Source: JASBZA01 sp964392065 (GTDB lineage: Bacteria; Bacillota; Clostridia; Saccharofermentanales; Fastidiosipilaceae). Taken from it: a DNA stretch of 64,000 bases. The notes beneath the pieces are model-generated. The model searched no databases and was not told where the DNA came from. It saw only the letters and a program-made list of their open reading frames with translations. Location of the stretch: contig CAYMOG010000003.1 of assembly GCA_964392065.1 (NCBI GenBank), positions 1 through 64,000 of the forward strand, in the 5' to 3' direction. Made by a program: the position numbers and the translations under genes. This document shows positions 18,336 through 28,208 of this stretch, in pieces; position 1 is the first letter of the stretch, and the number at the start of each line of letters is the position of its first letter.

Positions 18336-19814
18336 CTAAAGGAAATTAATGAAAACCCACATAAATCCAAAACCTATGGCCACAAATAAGAGAAAGAAAA
18401 AGAGCCATGAGAAACAAGATTTCAGAGGATTGCGCTTTACAATTTTCACTTCGGAATGTGGTGCTTGTTTTTTTGTAGATGGTGGTGTGTCTTCGACATC
18501 CATGTATCTTCGCTCATAGAGTCTTTGCTTCTCAGTTCTTGTCATTTCCACTTGAGGAGGTGTTTGTGTACGTACTGGCTTTTCTCCAGTAGGTTTTTCA
18601 TAGTGAGTTTTCGAAACCTCCTGATAAGTCCCTGAACGGGGTATTTGCATCTTTTCGCGATTTTTTTCTTCTTGTCTACGCAACGATTCTTTCCTCGCCT
18701 TCTCATAGTAACTTTGTTGTTTTGTTGAGAGAACTCCCTTTTTTCTATCCACGCGTTCCAATTTTCGAGGTTTAGAAAACTTAGCTTCTGAATTTGTTTC
18801 GTTTTCTCCATTGTTAACAGGGTAAAGTTGAATTTTATCTTCCTCATTCTCACTGGATCTAGGCTTTCTGGACACTTTGTATATGGATGTTTCTTCAGAG
18901 AAACGCATACGTTTCGTTTCTTCTAAATGCTCATATACATCTTGGTCTTCTTCTGTCAATGCTACAGCATCTCCTTCATATTCTATATGAAGTTGGTGAT
19001 TTTCTTTACAAGATAGAATTTCAACAAGAATCAAGCTCACATTATCCTGATTGCCTTCTCTTAATGATTTCTCCACAAGAATATTGCTTTTATCTTTTAG
19101 GCTTCTATCGGATTTTAATATTTCTGAAATTTCATTTTCTGTAAGTACGCCACTAATTCCATCAGAACATAATAAGAAAATGTCACCTTTGGCCAAAGGT
19201 ATATCCTTTACTAGGAAATACGCAAAATGCTCTTGATCATATTCTTTACCTAAGTAATTATTTAATTGATGTTTGAAGGGATGATCTGCCTCCTCTTCCT
19301 CTGTTAAATAACCTAGTGAACGTAAAATTGCAGCATGACTATCATTTCGAGAGATTTGCTTCAAACTGTTTCCACTTAATTGATAAACCGCAGAATCTCC
19401 GATATTAGCCAAATAGGCACGATCATTTCGAATAGCCAATAAACTAATTGTTGCACCCATATGATCAGCCAAGGATTCTTTCGCTTTATTGCGTTTCCAA
19501 AGATAATTTGCTTTCTCCCTTAAATATTGAGCGATGATATCTGCGCTGTCTTCTATCTTTGCGATATCTAGCGTATAGGACAAAGCTTCTAGGTCAGATA
19601 CCGCAATCATGGATGCTAATTCACCTTGAGCCATACCTCCAATTCCATCTGAAATTGCATAGATTTGAACTTGTTCATCACTATTGGCAATATCTTGTAG
19701 AGTATAAGGAATTTCTCCTCTTCTTCTATAATGTCCTTGCCAGAACAAATTATCTTCATTAAGTTCTCTACTTGGTCCTACATCCGAATAGACAACGGTA
19801 TGAATTTTTAACAT
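18336..19814 (-). CDS. PP2C-type Ser/Thr protein phosphatase with C-terminal membrane anchor
   Basis: The N-terminal 265 residues form a PPM/PP2C phosphatase: SDVGPSRELNEDN, AISDGIGGMAQGELAS, LANIGDSAVYQL, LLCSDGISGVL and GNQDNVSLILVE give the metal-binding aspartates. A highly charged linker of about 200 residues rich in Lys, Glu and Arg follows, then one transmembrane helix at the extreme C-terminus (SWLFFFLLFVAIGFGFMWV). Such enzymes reverse Ser/Thr phosphorylation by Stk/PrkC-type kinases that control cell wall growth; no kinase gene is in the window. The LCP gene lies directly upstream with a 12-nt gap. Confidence 0.9.
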   Translation of the reverse strand: MLKIHTVVYSDVGPSRELNEDNLFWQGHYRRRGEIPYTLQDIANSDEQVQIYAISDGIGGMAQGELASMIAVSDLEALSYTLDIAKIEDSADIIAQYLREKANYLWKRNKAKESLADHMGATISLLAIRNDRAYLANIGDSAVYQLSGNSLKQISRNDSHAAILRSLGYLTEEEEADHPFKHQLNNYLGKEYDQEHFAYFLVKDIPLAKGDIFLLCSDGISGVLTENEISEILKSDRSLKDKSNILVEKSLREGNQDNVSLILVEILSCKENHQLHIEYEGDAVALTEEDQDVYEHLEETKRMRFSEETSIYKVSRKPRSSENEEDKIQLYPVNNGENETNSEAKFSKPRKLERVDRKKGVLSTKQQSYYEKARKESLRRQEEKNREKMQIPRSGTYQEVSKTHYEKPTGEKPVRTQTPPQVEMTRTEKQRLYERRYMDVEDTPPSTKKQAPHSEVKIVKRNPLKSCFSWLFFFLLFVAIGFGFMWVFINFL

Positions 19815-19826
19815 TCTCTATTCTCC

Positions 19827-20867
19827 TTACTCTTCTTGATCCGTCCATATGAAATTATGGAGAGCTGGAATCTGTAATTCTGGATCATAAATCATATTCC
19901 AGTTATTCGTATTCGTCCAATACATTCCGTCTTGAGGTACATAATACTGATGTACTTCATCCAAACCACCTAGTGCGTTGAATCCTAAACGAAGCATATT
20001 ACTCCTATTTAAATTACTCTCTAGTTCACTCAGAACTTCTATTCCAAACTTAGCTTGTTGGAAAATGTTTCGTTGATTAAAAGTACGGATAATCGTTTCC
20101 ATTAATTCTCTTTGTCTCGATGTTCGTCCGAAGTCAGAATCAATCTTTCTTATCCGTGACCAAGAAATGGCTTGTATACCATTTAACTTTTGTCTTCCTG
20201 CCTGAGTTAAGTAATGTTGATCAGGACTCTCATCCATTAAACGAGCCATCCCTGAAATAACTTCATTGGTAGCCGTTAGTTCTTGCTCCTCTATCTCTAT
20301 ATTTACTCCGCCAAGAGCATCGACGAATTTCACAGAACTCCAGAAATCAAACATCACAAAACGTTGAATATCCAAATCTAAATTTGTGTTTAAAGTATTT
20401 ATTAACATACCAACACCGCCGAAGGCATAAGATGCATTAACCTTATTAGTATCACCATTCATAGAATTCATATGCATTTGCGTATCTCTAAGAACGGAAC
20501 TTAATTTAATTTCACCATGCCGTTTATCTATTGTTACTATAATAATTGAATCTGCACGAGAAACTTCTTCTCCTCTTGAATCGATGCCAAAAACCAAAAT
20601 ATTCTCAATATCCTTATCCTTTTGTTCCACCTCTTTGATAGGATATCTCGAATCAATATTAACGGTCAGGTGAGAAAACTTCTCATGATTCTCTTCTAGC
20701 TCTTCATAGTCTTCAATCCCAACTTGATTATTTCCTACGGCTCCAATATTTACATAGTCAATTAAGCCCAAAGCCCAGACAAAATAAAGGCCAGCACCTA
20801 GCAGCAGAGCGGCACCAGCCACACATACTCTAGATAAAAAATATAGGAACCCTTTGTTTTTTCTCAT
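19827..20867 (-). CDS. LytR-CpsA-Psr (LCP) family cell-wall glycopolymer ligase
   Basis: LCP enzymes transfer teichoic-acid-like or capsular polymers from lipid carriers to peptidoglycan outside the membrane. The 346-residue protein has one N-terminal transmembrane helix (residues 9-31) and an LCP domain with NILVFGIDSRGEE, SRADSIIIVTID, LSSVLRDTQM, NKVNASYAFGG and SRIRKIDSDFGRTSRQRE, which provide the conserved Arg and Asp residues. It is upstream of the PP2C gene and divergent from murC, an envelope-related neighbourhood. Confidence 0.93.
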   Translation of the reverse strand: MRKNKGFLYFLSRVCVAGAALLLGAGLYFVWALGLIDYVNIGAVGNNQVGIEDYEELEENHEKFSHLTVNIDSRYPIKEVEQKDKDIENILVFGIDSRGEEVSRADSIIIVTIDKRHGEIKLSSVLRDTQMHMNSMNGDTNKVNASYAFGGVGMLINTLNTNLDLDIQRFVMFDFWSSVKFVDALGGVNIEIEEQELTATNEVISGMARLMDESPDQHYLTQAGRQKLNGIQAISWSRIRKIDSDFGRTSRQRELMETIIRTFNQRNIFQQAKFGIEVLSELESNLNRSNMLRLGFNALGGLDEVHQYYVPQDGMYWTNTNNWNMIYDPELQIPALHNFIWTDQEE

Positions 20868-20924
20868 ATTATATCATCTCAATTTCTTGTAAAATATTTA
20901 GGATATTTGTAATCCATTCCTTGA

Positions 20925-20953
20925 ATTATAACAAGGCTAAGGTCGAACGTCAT
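20925..20953 (-). promoter_or_regulatory. Candidate promoter of the LCP-PP2C operon
   Basis: On the minus strand the -35 ATGACG is followed by 17 nt and the -10 TATAAT, leaving a leader of about 50 nt to the LCP start. It is back-to-back with the candidate murC promoter. Confidence 0.5.
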
Positions 20954-20960
20954 CTATTTT

Positions 20961-20989
20961 AAGACATAGAGCAAGCTTAGTGCTAAAAT
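20961..20989 (+). promoter_or_regulatory. Candidate promoter of murC
   Basis: The -35 AAGACA, 17-nt spacer and -10 TAAAAT are preceded by TGC, giving an extended -10 (TGCTAAAAT). It lies 38 nt upstream of the murC start. Confidence 0.5.
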
Positions 20990-21026
20990 ATGAACATAAA
21001 TAGTATGAGGAAAGAATAAAGAGAAA

Positions 21027-22505
21027 ATGAATATAGACAAAAATAAAATTCAATCGTTAGATGACTTAAATACCGCAGCACACATATATTTCGTAGGTAT
21101 TGCAGGGATAAGTATGTGTGGCTTAGCTGAAATCTCTCATCATTTAGGTTATACCGTTTCGGGATCTGATCCTAGAAGATCTCTACAGACCCTTAAACTA
21201 GAAGAATTAGGAATACGTGTTTTCAACCAGCAAGTTGCAGAAAATATTACAAAAACGAAACCTGATCTTCTTGTTTATTCTTTGGCCATTCCTGAAGATA
21301 ATGAAGAATTACTAGAAGCGAATAGCTTAGGTATTCCTCATATGAATCGTGCAGAGTATTTAGGGCTCATTACGAAATCCTATAAATCCGTTATTAATAT
21401 TGCAGGTACCCATGGAAAAACCACAACAACAGCCATGTGTTCAATGATTTTAATTGCTTCTGGGGCAAACCCTACCGTACATTTAGGAGCTGATTTAGAT
21501 GAATTCGACTCCGGTACAGTACACTTAGGTGATACGTCTAATCTCATGGTTTCTGAAGCTTGTGAATATAAGAACGCTTTATTAAGTTTTTATTCTACTA
21601 CAGCAGCTATATTAAATATTGATGAAGACCATTTGGATTTTTTTGGCAATATGGATAATATTATTCAGACCTTCGTACAGTTTGCTGTAGATCTACCCGC
21701 AGAAGGAAACTTAGTCATTCCTCATGAAGGAGAGAATTTTCATACATTCTTAGAAAAACTCCGTAAAGCGAGAATTGATCTAGGACAACCCATGCCCGAC
21801 ATCCTAACATTCGGAGAGTTTCAAGAAAATGCCACTGTACAAGCAAATTTCTATTATAAAGATTTAGAATATCGCGATGGTCTCCCCCATTTTGCTGTCT
21901 ATTATAATGATGCTTTATACCGTTACATCACTTTATCGGTACCAGGTAAACATAATATTATGAATGCCCTAGCTGCTATAGCGTGTGCGCATTTGAACGG
22001 AGGGACTCCGGAGGCAGCTGCCGAAGTCCTGAAGAATTTCAAAGGTGCTGGTGGAAGATTTACCCATGTAGGGACCTACCGTGGCGCTCAAGTTATTGCC
22101 GACTATGCCCATCATCCTACAGAGATTGCAGCAACACTAGAAGGCGCGTCGAAAATACCCCATAGGAAAATCTGGCCAATTTGCCAGATACTAAATTATA
22201 CACGAGCAAAAGAACAATATGAGCATTTCATATCTGTATTCGAAGACTATGAAGATGTAATATTTTATAAAATTTACACAACAAGAGAAAGTGATAATTT
22301 AGGAATGAGTGCAGAGCGATTCGTAGACGATATCCTATCTAGAGGTCGTCATGCACGAGCAGCCAATACAGTGGATGAATTAATTGCCATCCTTGACGAG
22401 GTCATTCATGAAGAGGATTTAATCCTATTCTTAGGTCCTGAAGGGATTCGTGAAGTTTCTAATCAAGTATGTCAATCGGAGCATGGCAAGTTTTTGCACA
22501 ACTGA
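21027..22505 (+). CDS. murC: UDP-N-acetylmuramate--L-alanine ligase
   Basis: MurC adds L-Ala to UDP-MurNAc, the first step of the peptidoglycan stem peptide, in the cytosol. The 492 residues show the N-terminal Rossmann motif FVGIAGISMCGLAEI, the ATP P-loop GTHGKTTTTAM near residue 128, SEACEYKNAL, LNIDEDHLDFFG and the C-terminal DYAHHPTEIAATL. The motif set identifies MurC rather than MurD/E/F. The gene is monocistronic, with its own promoter and a strong terminator. Confidence 0.96.
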   Translation: MNIDKNKIQSLDDLNTAAHIYFVGIAGISMCGLAEISHHLGYTVSGSDPRRSLQTLKLEELGIRVFNQQVAENITKTKPDLLVYSLAIPEDNEELLEANSLGIPHMNRAEYLGLITKSYKSVINIAGTHGKTTTTAMCSMILIASGANPTVHLGADLDEFDSGTVHLGDTSNLMVSEACEYKNALLSFYSTTAAILNIDEDHLDFFGNMDNIIQTFVQFAVDLPAEGNLVIPHEGENFHTFLEKLRKARIDLGQPMPDILTFGEFQENATVQANFYYKDLEYRDGLPHFAVYYNDALYRYITLSVPGKHNIMNALAAIACAHLNGGTPEAAAEVLKNFKGAGGRFTHVGTYRGAQVIADYAHHPTEIAATLEGASKIPHRKIWPICQILNYTRAKEQYEHFISVFEDYEDVIFYKIYTTRESDNLGMSAERFVDDILSRGRHARAANTVDELIAILDEVIHEEDLILFLGPEGIREVSNQVCQSEHGKFLHN

Positions 22506-22543
22506 TAGATACTTAAATAATTGAATATAAACGAAATATAAAA

Positions 22544-22590
22544 AGCCCCCATAGTTTGATCCTAATATAAAGCAAACTAGTGGGGGTTAT
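22544..22590. terminator. Bidirectional terminator between murC and ftsH
   Basis: GCCCCCA-TAGTTTG pairs with CAAACTA-G-TGGGGG (one bulged base) around a 14-nt loop. T residues follow on the plus strand, and TTTTTATATTTC follows on the minus strand. It lies between two convergent genes. Confidence 0.8.
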
Positions 22591-22637
22591 TCTATACACA
22601 TAGCTCTATAAATCTACAGTTTAGTATATAAGTAGTC

Positions 22638-24740
22638 TTAATCTAAGTTCTTTTCCTCATTTGAAGAACTCTCTGTATGAGGCATTTCTTCTGAATCAGA
22701 TGCGTTTGATTCTTCCTTTTCTTCTCTATCTTCAACTTTTTTCTCTAGTTCTGTAGGGATTTCAATGGCAGGCTCTTCAGAAGAAGATGTCATGGAATCA
22801 CTACCTTCTGCCATAGGTTCCATCGACTGTTTATCTTCATTAGATTTCGCACGTTTAAATCCGTAAATTTCTCTTAAGCCTTCATTCTTCGCGTCATTTT
22901 TCCGTTGCTCTGGAGTTGTATTTTCAATATAAATCTTTTCAAATTCTTCTCCTTCAATTTTCTCTTTAACGAGAAGCGTTTCAACAAGAGCATCAAGTGC
23001 ATGACGTTTTTCATTTAGAATCTGGAGAACATGTTCATAGGCATCACTAATAATTTTAGCAACTTCTTGATCTATTTGTTCAGAAATCTTATCTGAATAA
23101 TTCTGAACCTGACCATAATCTCTACCTAAGAAAACTTCATGTTGATCTGAACCAAACACCAAGTTTGGTAAAGTATCACTCATCCCATAGGTCGTTACAA
23201 TCTCTCGGGCCGTCTGATTCAGACTATTTAAATCACCAGAAGCTCCAGTGGAAACCTCGCCAAAAATAATTTGTTCAGCAGCTCTTCCACCAAGAGCGAC
23301 TTTAATATCTGCAATTAACTGAGACTTGGTTTGGAAATACACATCTTCATGGGGTTTATGGGCCGTATAACCTCCCGCTCCACCAGCAGGAATAATCGAA
23401 ACCCTCTCCACGCGATCCGTTTCAGATACCGTACGCAATACGAGCGCATGACCGGCTTCGTGATAGGCTGTGAGATAACGTTCTTTTTCACTTATAACAC
23501 GGCTTTTCTTCTCTGGTCCAAGCATTACCTTAAATACAGATTCAGAAATATCCTCATAATTAATATTACTTTTTCCTTGTCTTGCCGCAAACAGTGCCGC
23601 TTCATTTAACAGGTTTGCTAAATCAGCTCCTGTAAATCCAGGTGTTACACGAGCAATTTCCTTCAAATCTACGTCATCAGCAAGGGGTTTCTTACGAGCA
23701 TGAACTCTCAGAATTTCTTCACGTCCATTAATATCTGGCCGCTGTACTATAACGCGACGATCGAAACGACCTGGTCTTAGCAATGCAGGATCTAAGATAT
23801 CCGCACGGTTTGTTGCTGCAATAATAATACTCTCTTCGTTAGGTCCAAACCCATCCATTTCTACCAGGAGCTGATTTAGTGTTTGTTCCCGCTCATCATG
23901 AGAACCACCGAGACCTGCGCCTCTTTTTCTACCTACTGCATCAATTTCATCAATGAAAATAATAGATGGTGAATTTTTCTTGGCCGTTTGAAATAAATCT
24001 CTAACTCTAGAAGCACCCACACCAACATACATTTCAACGAAATCCGAACCTGAGATGGAATAGAAGGGCACACCGGCTTCACCGGCAACGGCTTTGGCCA
24101 GAAGTGTTTTACCTGTACCAGGAGGGCCAACAAGTAGTATACCTCTTGGAATCGTTGCACCTAAACGTTCATACTTCTGTGAATTCTTAAGAAATTCTAC
24201 AACTTCTTGTAGCTCAGCCTTCTCTTCATCCGCACCAGCTACGTCTTTAAATGTCACGGTATTTTTCGTTGGGTCTGCTACTCGTGCACGACTTTTGCCA
24301 AAGTTCATCGCACCTTTGCCATCGCCCCCTTGACGTGCAAACATCATATAAATGAAAAATGCCATAGAACCAAACAGCATTACAAGAAGGATTAAATTAA
24401 ACCACATACCAAAATCTAGAGGTTCCACATAATCATATGTAGTATCTGATGTTGCTTCAGCGGTTTTCAACTCACTTAATAGATCTTCCATCCAATATGG
24501 GGATACTTGTTTAACTGCTGCCTTATTATTTTGTACTGGATTCTTAAACGTAAGTTCTAATGAACTACCCGATACTTTCGCATTTTCGACATTACCGACT
24601 TGAATTTGTTCGATTAATTCTGAATACGTAAGATCCGCACCTCTATTCCCCTGGTTTAAAAACATGGCAACAAAGATGATTCCTACTAGTAAAATAATAT
24701 AAAACGATAGGCCGCCGCCTCTACGTTGTCTTGTACTCAT
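22638..24740 (-). CDS. ftsH: ATP-dependent zinc metalloprotease FtsH
   Basis: FtsH is a hexameric membrane AAA+ protease that degrades misfolded membrane and regulatory proteins. Two transmembrane helices (about residues 12-28 and 111-134) flank a small extracytoplasmic domain. The AAA domain has Walker A GPPGTGKT at 205-212, Walker B IIFIDEIDAVG and the arginine finger in LLRPGRFDRR. The Zn-binding motif HEAGH is at 427-431. The C-terminus carries about 80 extra acidic, Ser-rich residues, probably disordered. It is the last gene of rplI-dnaB-tilS-hpt-ftsH. Confidence 0.97.
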   Translation of the reverse strand: MSTRQRRGGGLSFYIILLVGIIFVAMFLNQGNRGADLTYSELIEQIQVGNVENAKVSGSSLELTFKNPVQNNKAAVKQVSPYWMEDLLSELKTAEATSDTTYDYVEPLDFGMWFNLILLVMLFGSMAFFIYMMFARQGGDGKGAMNFGKSRARVADPTKNTVTFKDVAGADEEKAELQEVVEFLKNSQKYERLGATIPRGILLVGPPGTGKTLLAKAVAGEAGVPFYSISGSDFVEMYVGVGASRVRDLFQTAKKNSPSIIFIDEIDAVGRKRGAGLGGSHDEREQTLNQLLVEMDGFGPNEESIIIAATNRADILDPALLRPGRFDRRVIVQRPDINGREEILRVHARKKPLADDVDLKEIARVTPGFTGADLANLLNEAALFAARQGKSNINYEDISESVFKVMLGPEKKSRVISEKERYLTAYHEAGHALVLRTVSETDRVERVSIIPAGGAGGYTAHKPHEDVYFQTKSQLIADIKVALGGRAAEQIIFGEVSTGASGDLNSLNQTAREIVTTYGMSDTLPNLVFGSDQHEVFLGRDYGQVQNYSDKISEQIDQEVAKIISDAYEHVLQILNEKRHALDALVETLLVKEKIEGEEFEKIYIENTTPEQRKNDAKNEGLREIYGFKRAKSNEDKQSMEPMAEGSDSMTSSSEEPAIEIPTELEKKVEDREEKEESNASDSEEMPHTESSSNEEKNLD

Positions 24741-24773
24741 GTAAGCTCCTTATCATTAATTAATATTGACCCT

Positions 24774-25298
24774 CTAGACATCCTCCATATAGCGAATGTC
24801 GGGTAAATTACGGTATAGTCCAGCATAGTCAAGCCCATAACCCACTATAAATTCATCAGGAATTTGCATTCCAATATAATCCACGTGAATATCAACGGTT
24901 CTTCTATCTGGTTTATCGAAGGCTGTACAAATACGTAAACTCGCAGGATTTCTGTCCTCTAATAAATGTGAAAGTTTTGCCAAAGTATTTCCAGAGTCGA
25001 TTATGTCTTCTACGATGATGACATGTTGACCGGCAATACTCTCATCAAGATCTTGTAAAATCCTAAGCTCACCACTAACAGTGCCGTGTCCATAACTAGA
25101 AACCTTCATGAAATCCACTCGACAGTCACTCTCAATATAGCGAATCAAATCCGCCATGAAAACAAAAGCACCTCTCAAAACAGCAACAAGTAAAATTTCT
25201 TTACCTTCATAATCTTTACTGATCTGCTCCCCGAGTCGCTTACACATCGATTGGATTTCTTCTTTAGAAATCATAATATCACTAACTTGCAGTGCCAT
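24774..25298 (-). CDS. hpt: Hypoxanthine phosphoribosyltransferase
   Basis: Hpt salvages hypoxanthine and guanine with PRPP to give IMP and GMP. It is a type I phosphoribosyltransferase with LVAVLRGAFVFMADLIR and the PRPP loop VIIVEDIIDSGNTLAKL, plus the C-terminal VDYIGMQIPDEFIVGYGLDY segment that binds the purine. A GTG at 25304 lies inside the ribosome site GAGAGGTG; I take the ATG at 25298 (174 residues) as the start. The tilS-hpt-ftsH order is widely conserved in Firmicutes. Confidence 0.95.
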   Translation of the reverse strand: MALQVSDIMISKEEIQSMCKRLGEQISKDYEGKEILLVAVLRGAFVFMADLIRYIESDCRVDFMKVSSYGHGTVSGELRILQDLDESIAGQHVIIVEDIIDSGNTLAKLSHLLEDRNPASLRICTAFDKPDRRTVDIHVDYIGMQIPDEFIVGYGLDYAGLYRNLPDIRYMEDV

Positions 25299-25311
25299 GT
25301 ACACCTCTCAA

Positions 25312-26784
25312 TTAAAGTATATCTTCGGAATTATACCATAGCAAACGGATAATATCCGAATTTTCGAACGAAGATTTATCCATGCTACCATGTTTTAAAT
25401 CATCCTTCGTAAATAAATTTAACGGACCTATTGCTAATACTTTGTTTTGCCACAAGACTATAGGAAGTTTCTGTCGAATGCTTATGGGTATGCCTACAGA
25501 AGCGAAGACTTCTTTAAGTGAAACATTATTCAAATAGGTCTTGGCATTGGGGCGATAAGGTCTAATCTCAATTTCCTCCAATAGACTTTTAGGAAGACAT
25601 AAATCCTCTGATAGGTGGCAGTTGTCCACATTTGCATACGTAAGAATCCAATTACTACTAGGGATAATAACTCTCTTGTTTTGTAATAAATCTACTCCCG
25701 AAATAACATAGCTTGCTGTTTGACTTAAATTCAAGAAGTCAAAAGGGGCTTCTTTTTTTCTATAGAAAAAAAAGAACTTATTATTTCTAAATAGAGTATA
25801 ACCACTGGCTAAATCTAATGCTTTTTCTCCTTGGCCTGAATCAATAAGCGCTACACAGTCATTTATCTGTTTAGTAGAATAATTCTTCAATAAACCATTC
25901 TTCTTAAATAAATGTACTATTAAAGAGGATTTTATTAGAGGGTTTACATCTTGGAATTCTCTCGTTAGATAATAGTCTCTATTCTTTTCCATGAAAAAAT
26001 ATTTATTCTTAACCATAAGCTCGGCAGTTATCTTACACATAATTTCGTCTATATAAGCTTGTATATCTTGGACTCGTTCAGCTGTATGTGCAATATTCTT
26101 AACGAGATTTTTATGCTCATAACTTTGCCATAAAGGTAATACTTCATTGCGAATAAAATTTCTTTTATATTGCATATCAAGATTAGTCTCATCTTCAAAC
26201 CATGTTAACCTTCTCAATTTTGCATACGCATAGATTTCAGATTTTTCCGCAAATAATAAGGGTTTTATATAAAATGCATCTCTAGGCCTCATGCCACTTA
26301 TGCCATCGAGCGAAGCACCATACGCTAAGTGCATCAGAACCGTTTCAGCTTGATCTCCTGCATGATGTGCCGTTGTAATCAAAACTTCATCATATCCATC
26401 ACGTACTGCTTCTCTTAAGTCTGACCAATTCTTATAGCGAACGTATCTTCCCATTTCTTCCAAATTTACACGATGGGCTTGGGCCAAAGCAGGAACATTC
26501 TCTTGATTTGTGTGAAATTCAAGACCATGGACATCAGCCAACTCCTTAGCCCATAACAGGTCTCTGTCTGCGGTCTCTTGACGAATTCCATGATGCTGAT
26601 GATGAATAATTAAAGTTAGATCCGGTTTATACTCAGATTTATATCTTAGGAGTAAATCTAATAGGCACACAGAATCCACACCAGAAGATAAGCCTAGTAT
26701 TAAAGCTATTCTACCTTGTGGGAGTAGTTTCTTCTTCTCCACATATAATACAAAATTTTGATATAAGTCTGTAGGTTTAGCCAC
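25312..26784 (-). CDS. tilS: tRNA(Ile)-lysidine synthase with atypical PP-loop
   Basis: TilS converts C34 of the CAU-anticodon tRNA-Ile to lysidine using ATP and lysine, an essential step. The 490 residues have the N-terminal PP-loop ATPase, the TilS motif FEDETNLDMQYKRNFIRNEV and C-terminal substrate-binding domains. Position and length fit well. The PP-loop reads LSSGVDSV instead of the usual SGGxDS, and the second motif reads AHHAGDQAET where DDQ is usual. The start is GTG at 26784 behind AGAAGGAG. Given that the organism needs this activity, I expect it to be functional, but the substitutions are unusual. Confidence 0.9.
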   Translation of the reverse strand: MAKPTDLYQNFVLYVEKKKLLPQGRIALILGLSSGVDSVCLLDLLLRYKSEYKPDLTLIIHHQHHGIRQETADRDLLWAKELADVHGLEFHTNQENVPALAQAHRVNLEEMGRYVRYKNWSDLREAVRDGYDEVLITTAHHAGDQAETVLMHLAYGASLDGISGMRPRDAFYIKPLLFAEKSEIYAYAKLRRLTWFEDETNLDMQYKRNFIRNEVLPLWQSYEHKNLVKNIAHTAERVQDIQAYIDEIMCKITAELMVKNKYFFMEKNRDYYLTREFQDVNPLIKSSLIVHLFKKNGLLKNYSTKQINDCVALIDSGQGEKALDLASGYTLFRNNKFFFFYRKKEAPFDFLNLSQTASYVISGVDLLQNKRVIIPSSNWILTYANVDNCHLSEDLCLPKSLLEEIEIRPYRPNAKTYLNNVSLKEVFASVGIPISIRQKLPIVLWQNKVLAIGPLNLFTKDDLKHGSMDKSSFENSDIIRLLWYNSEDIL

Positions 26785-26799
26785 GCTAACTCCTTCTAA

Positions 26800-28194
26800 C
26801 TAGAAAGGCAAATCTTGGTCATATTGATTCCCAGGATCGTAAGAAGTTTCAGGTGGAGCTTGACGGTAACTATAATTTTCTTGTTCACGAAACGTCGTAA
26901 TTTCATTAAACCAATTCAATTTAATCGTACCAGTTTCACCTGCACGGTTCTTCGCTATAATAAGCTCAGCTTCTTCTTGGCCACCATCATAATCACTAGG
27001 ATTATAGTAAGCGTCTCTATAGAGGAACATCACAGAGTCCGCATCTTGTTCAATCGAACCCGATTCACGTAAATCCGATAACATCGGACGTTTATTCTCT
27101 CTTGCTTCCACTCCACGGCTTAGCTGAGACAGTGCTATAACCGGAACATTTAAATCTTTAGCCATAATCTTAAGGGCTCTAGATATTTCTGAAATTTCTT
27201 GTTGACGATTCTGCGGTCTACCATCTGGACCTAATAGCTGTAAGTAGTCAATTAAAACCAGATCCAAGCGACGCTTCTCATTGATTAATTTCTGGCATTT
27301 CGATCGAATCCCAGCAGGCGTAGTCGCAGCAGATTCATCTACATACATATTACTAGCCATAAGTGTTCTGATTGTTTTACTTATCTCATCTAGATTTTCA
27401 CTTTCAATTCGATTTTTAATTTCTTTGGCAGGTATAGTAGAAGCAGAACTAAGAATTCTTAAACCCACTTCACTCCGAGACATCTCCAAACTAAAAACAG
27501 CCACAAAATTATTCTTTAGAGCTACATTCAATGCAATATTGAGTGCTAGTGCAGATTTACCCATTGCAGGTCTTGCCGCAATAATATTCAAAGTCTGTCG
27601 TTTCAATCGACCTAGTTTTTCGTTCAGGGTTGGAAAACCTGAATCGATGGACAATTTATCGCTATCTTGTCGTTTCAGATCTGCTAATGTCTCATTTAAA
27701 ATTTCATTTATATGTACAAGATCTCTACGTTCAAATCCAGCATTAACTTCAACGATATAGTTTGACATAAGACTAAGTAAGTCTTCTGCTGTTTCCTGAC
27801 CCAGATAACAAGCATTCTGAATTTCCTGAGAAAACTCAAGTAAGTTTCTCAATAAACTCTTCTCTTTTATCATAGCGACATACTCTGCTGGATTATTTAA
27901 ATAATATGTTTTATCCGCTAGAGAAGCTAAATAAGAGGTTCCACCTATAGTATGTAAATGCCCCTGATGTTCTAACGTGTCTGCCACACTTAAAATATCT
28001 ATAGGTTTTCCCATAGAATGCATCATGCGAATAGCTTCGTAAATCAAGCCATTTCGCTGATTATAAAAATCCTCTTGCTTAAGAGAACCCATTTCTGTAC
28101 GGCTTTTTTCACTCGTTAACAGCGTACCGAGAAAGGACTCTTCTGCTTCTAGATTTTGGGGAATAACTTTTTGAATTAAATTGTTTTCCATCAA
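26800..28194 (-). CDS. dnaB: Replicative DNA helicase
   Basis: DnaB (the DnaC-type helicase of Firmicutes) is the hexameric 5'-3' fork helicase that recruits primase. The 464 residues contain the N-terminal dimerisation domain (PQNLEAEESFLGTLL) and a RecA-like motor with Walker A ARPAMGKSALALN, Walker B LDLVLIDYLQLL, and RESGSIEQDADSVMFLYRD. No intein is present. It follows rplI by 14 nt. Confidence 0.97.
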   Translation of the reverse strand: MMENNLIQKVIPQNLEAEESFLGTLLTSEKSRTEMGSLKQEDFYNQRNGLIYEAIRMMHSMGKPIDILSVADTLEHQGHLHTIGGTSYLASLADKTYYLNNPAEYVAMIKEKSLLRNLLEFSQEIQNACYLGQETAEDLLSLMSNYIVEVNAGFERRDLVHINEILNETLADLKRQDSDKLSIDSGFPTLNEKLGRLKRQTLNIIAARPAMGKSALALNIALNVALKNNFVAVFSLEMSRSEVGLRILSSASTIPAKEIKNRIESENLDEISKTIRTLMASNMYVDESAATTPAGIRSKCQKLINEKRRLDLVLIDYLQLLGPDGRPQNRQQEISEISRALKIMAKDLNVPVIALSQLSRGVEARENKRPMLSDLRESGSIEQDADSVMFLYRDAYYNPSDYDGGQEEAELIIAKNRAGETGTIKLNWFNEITTFREQENYSYRQAPPETSYDPGNQYDQDLPF

Positions 28195-28208
28195 ACACCT
28201 AATACAAC

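Noticed and set aside
18542..18853. A 103-residue minus-strand open frame inside the PP2C gene
   Set aside because: It lies in an alternative frame of the Lys/Glu-rich linker of the phosphatase, whose own frame has clear PP2C motifs; the composition explains the open frame.
27281..27760. A 159-residue plus-strand open frame opposite dnaB
   Set aside because: It is antisense to a well-supported helicase gene, has no ribosome site and no recognisable protein features.
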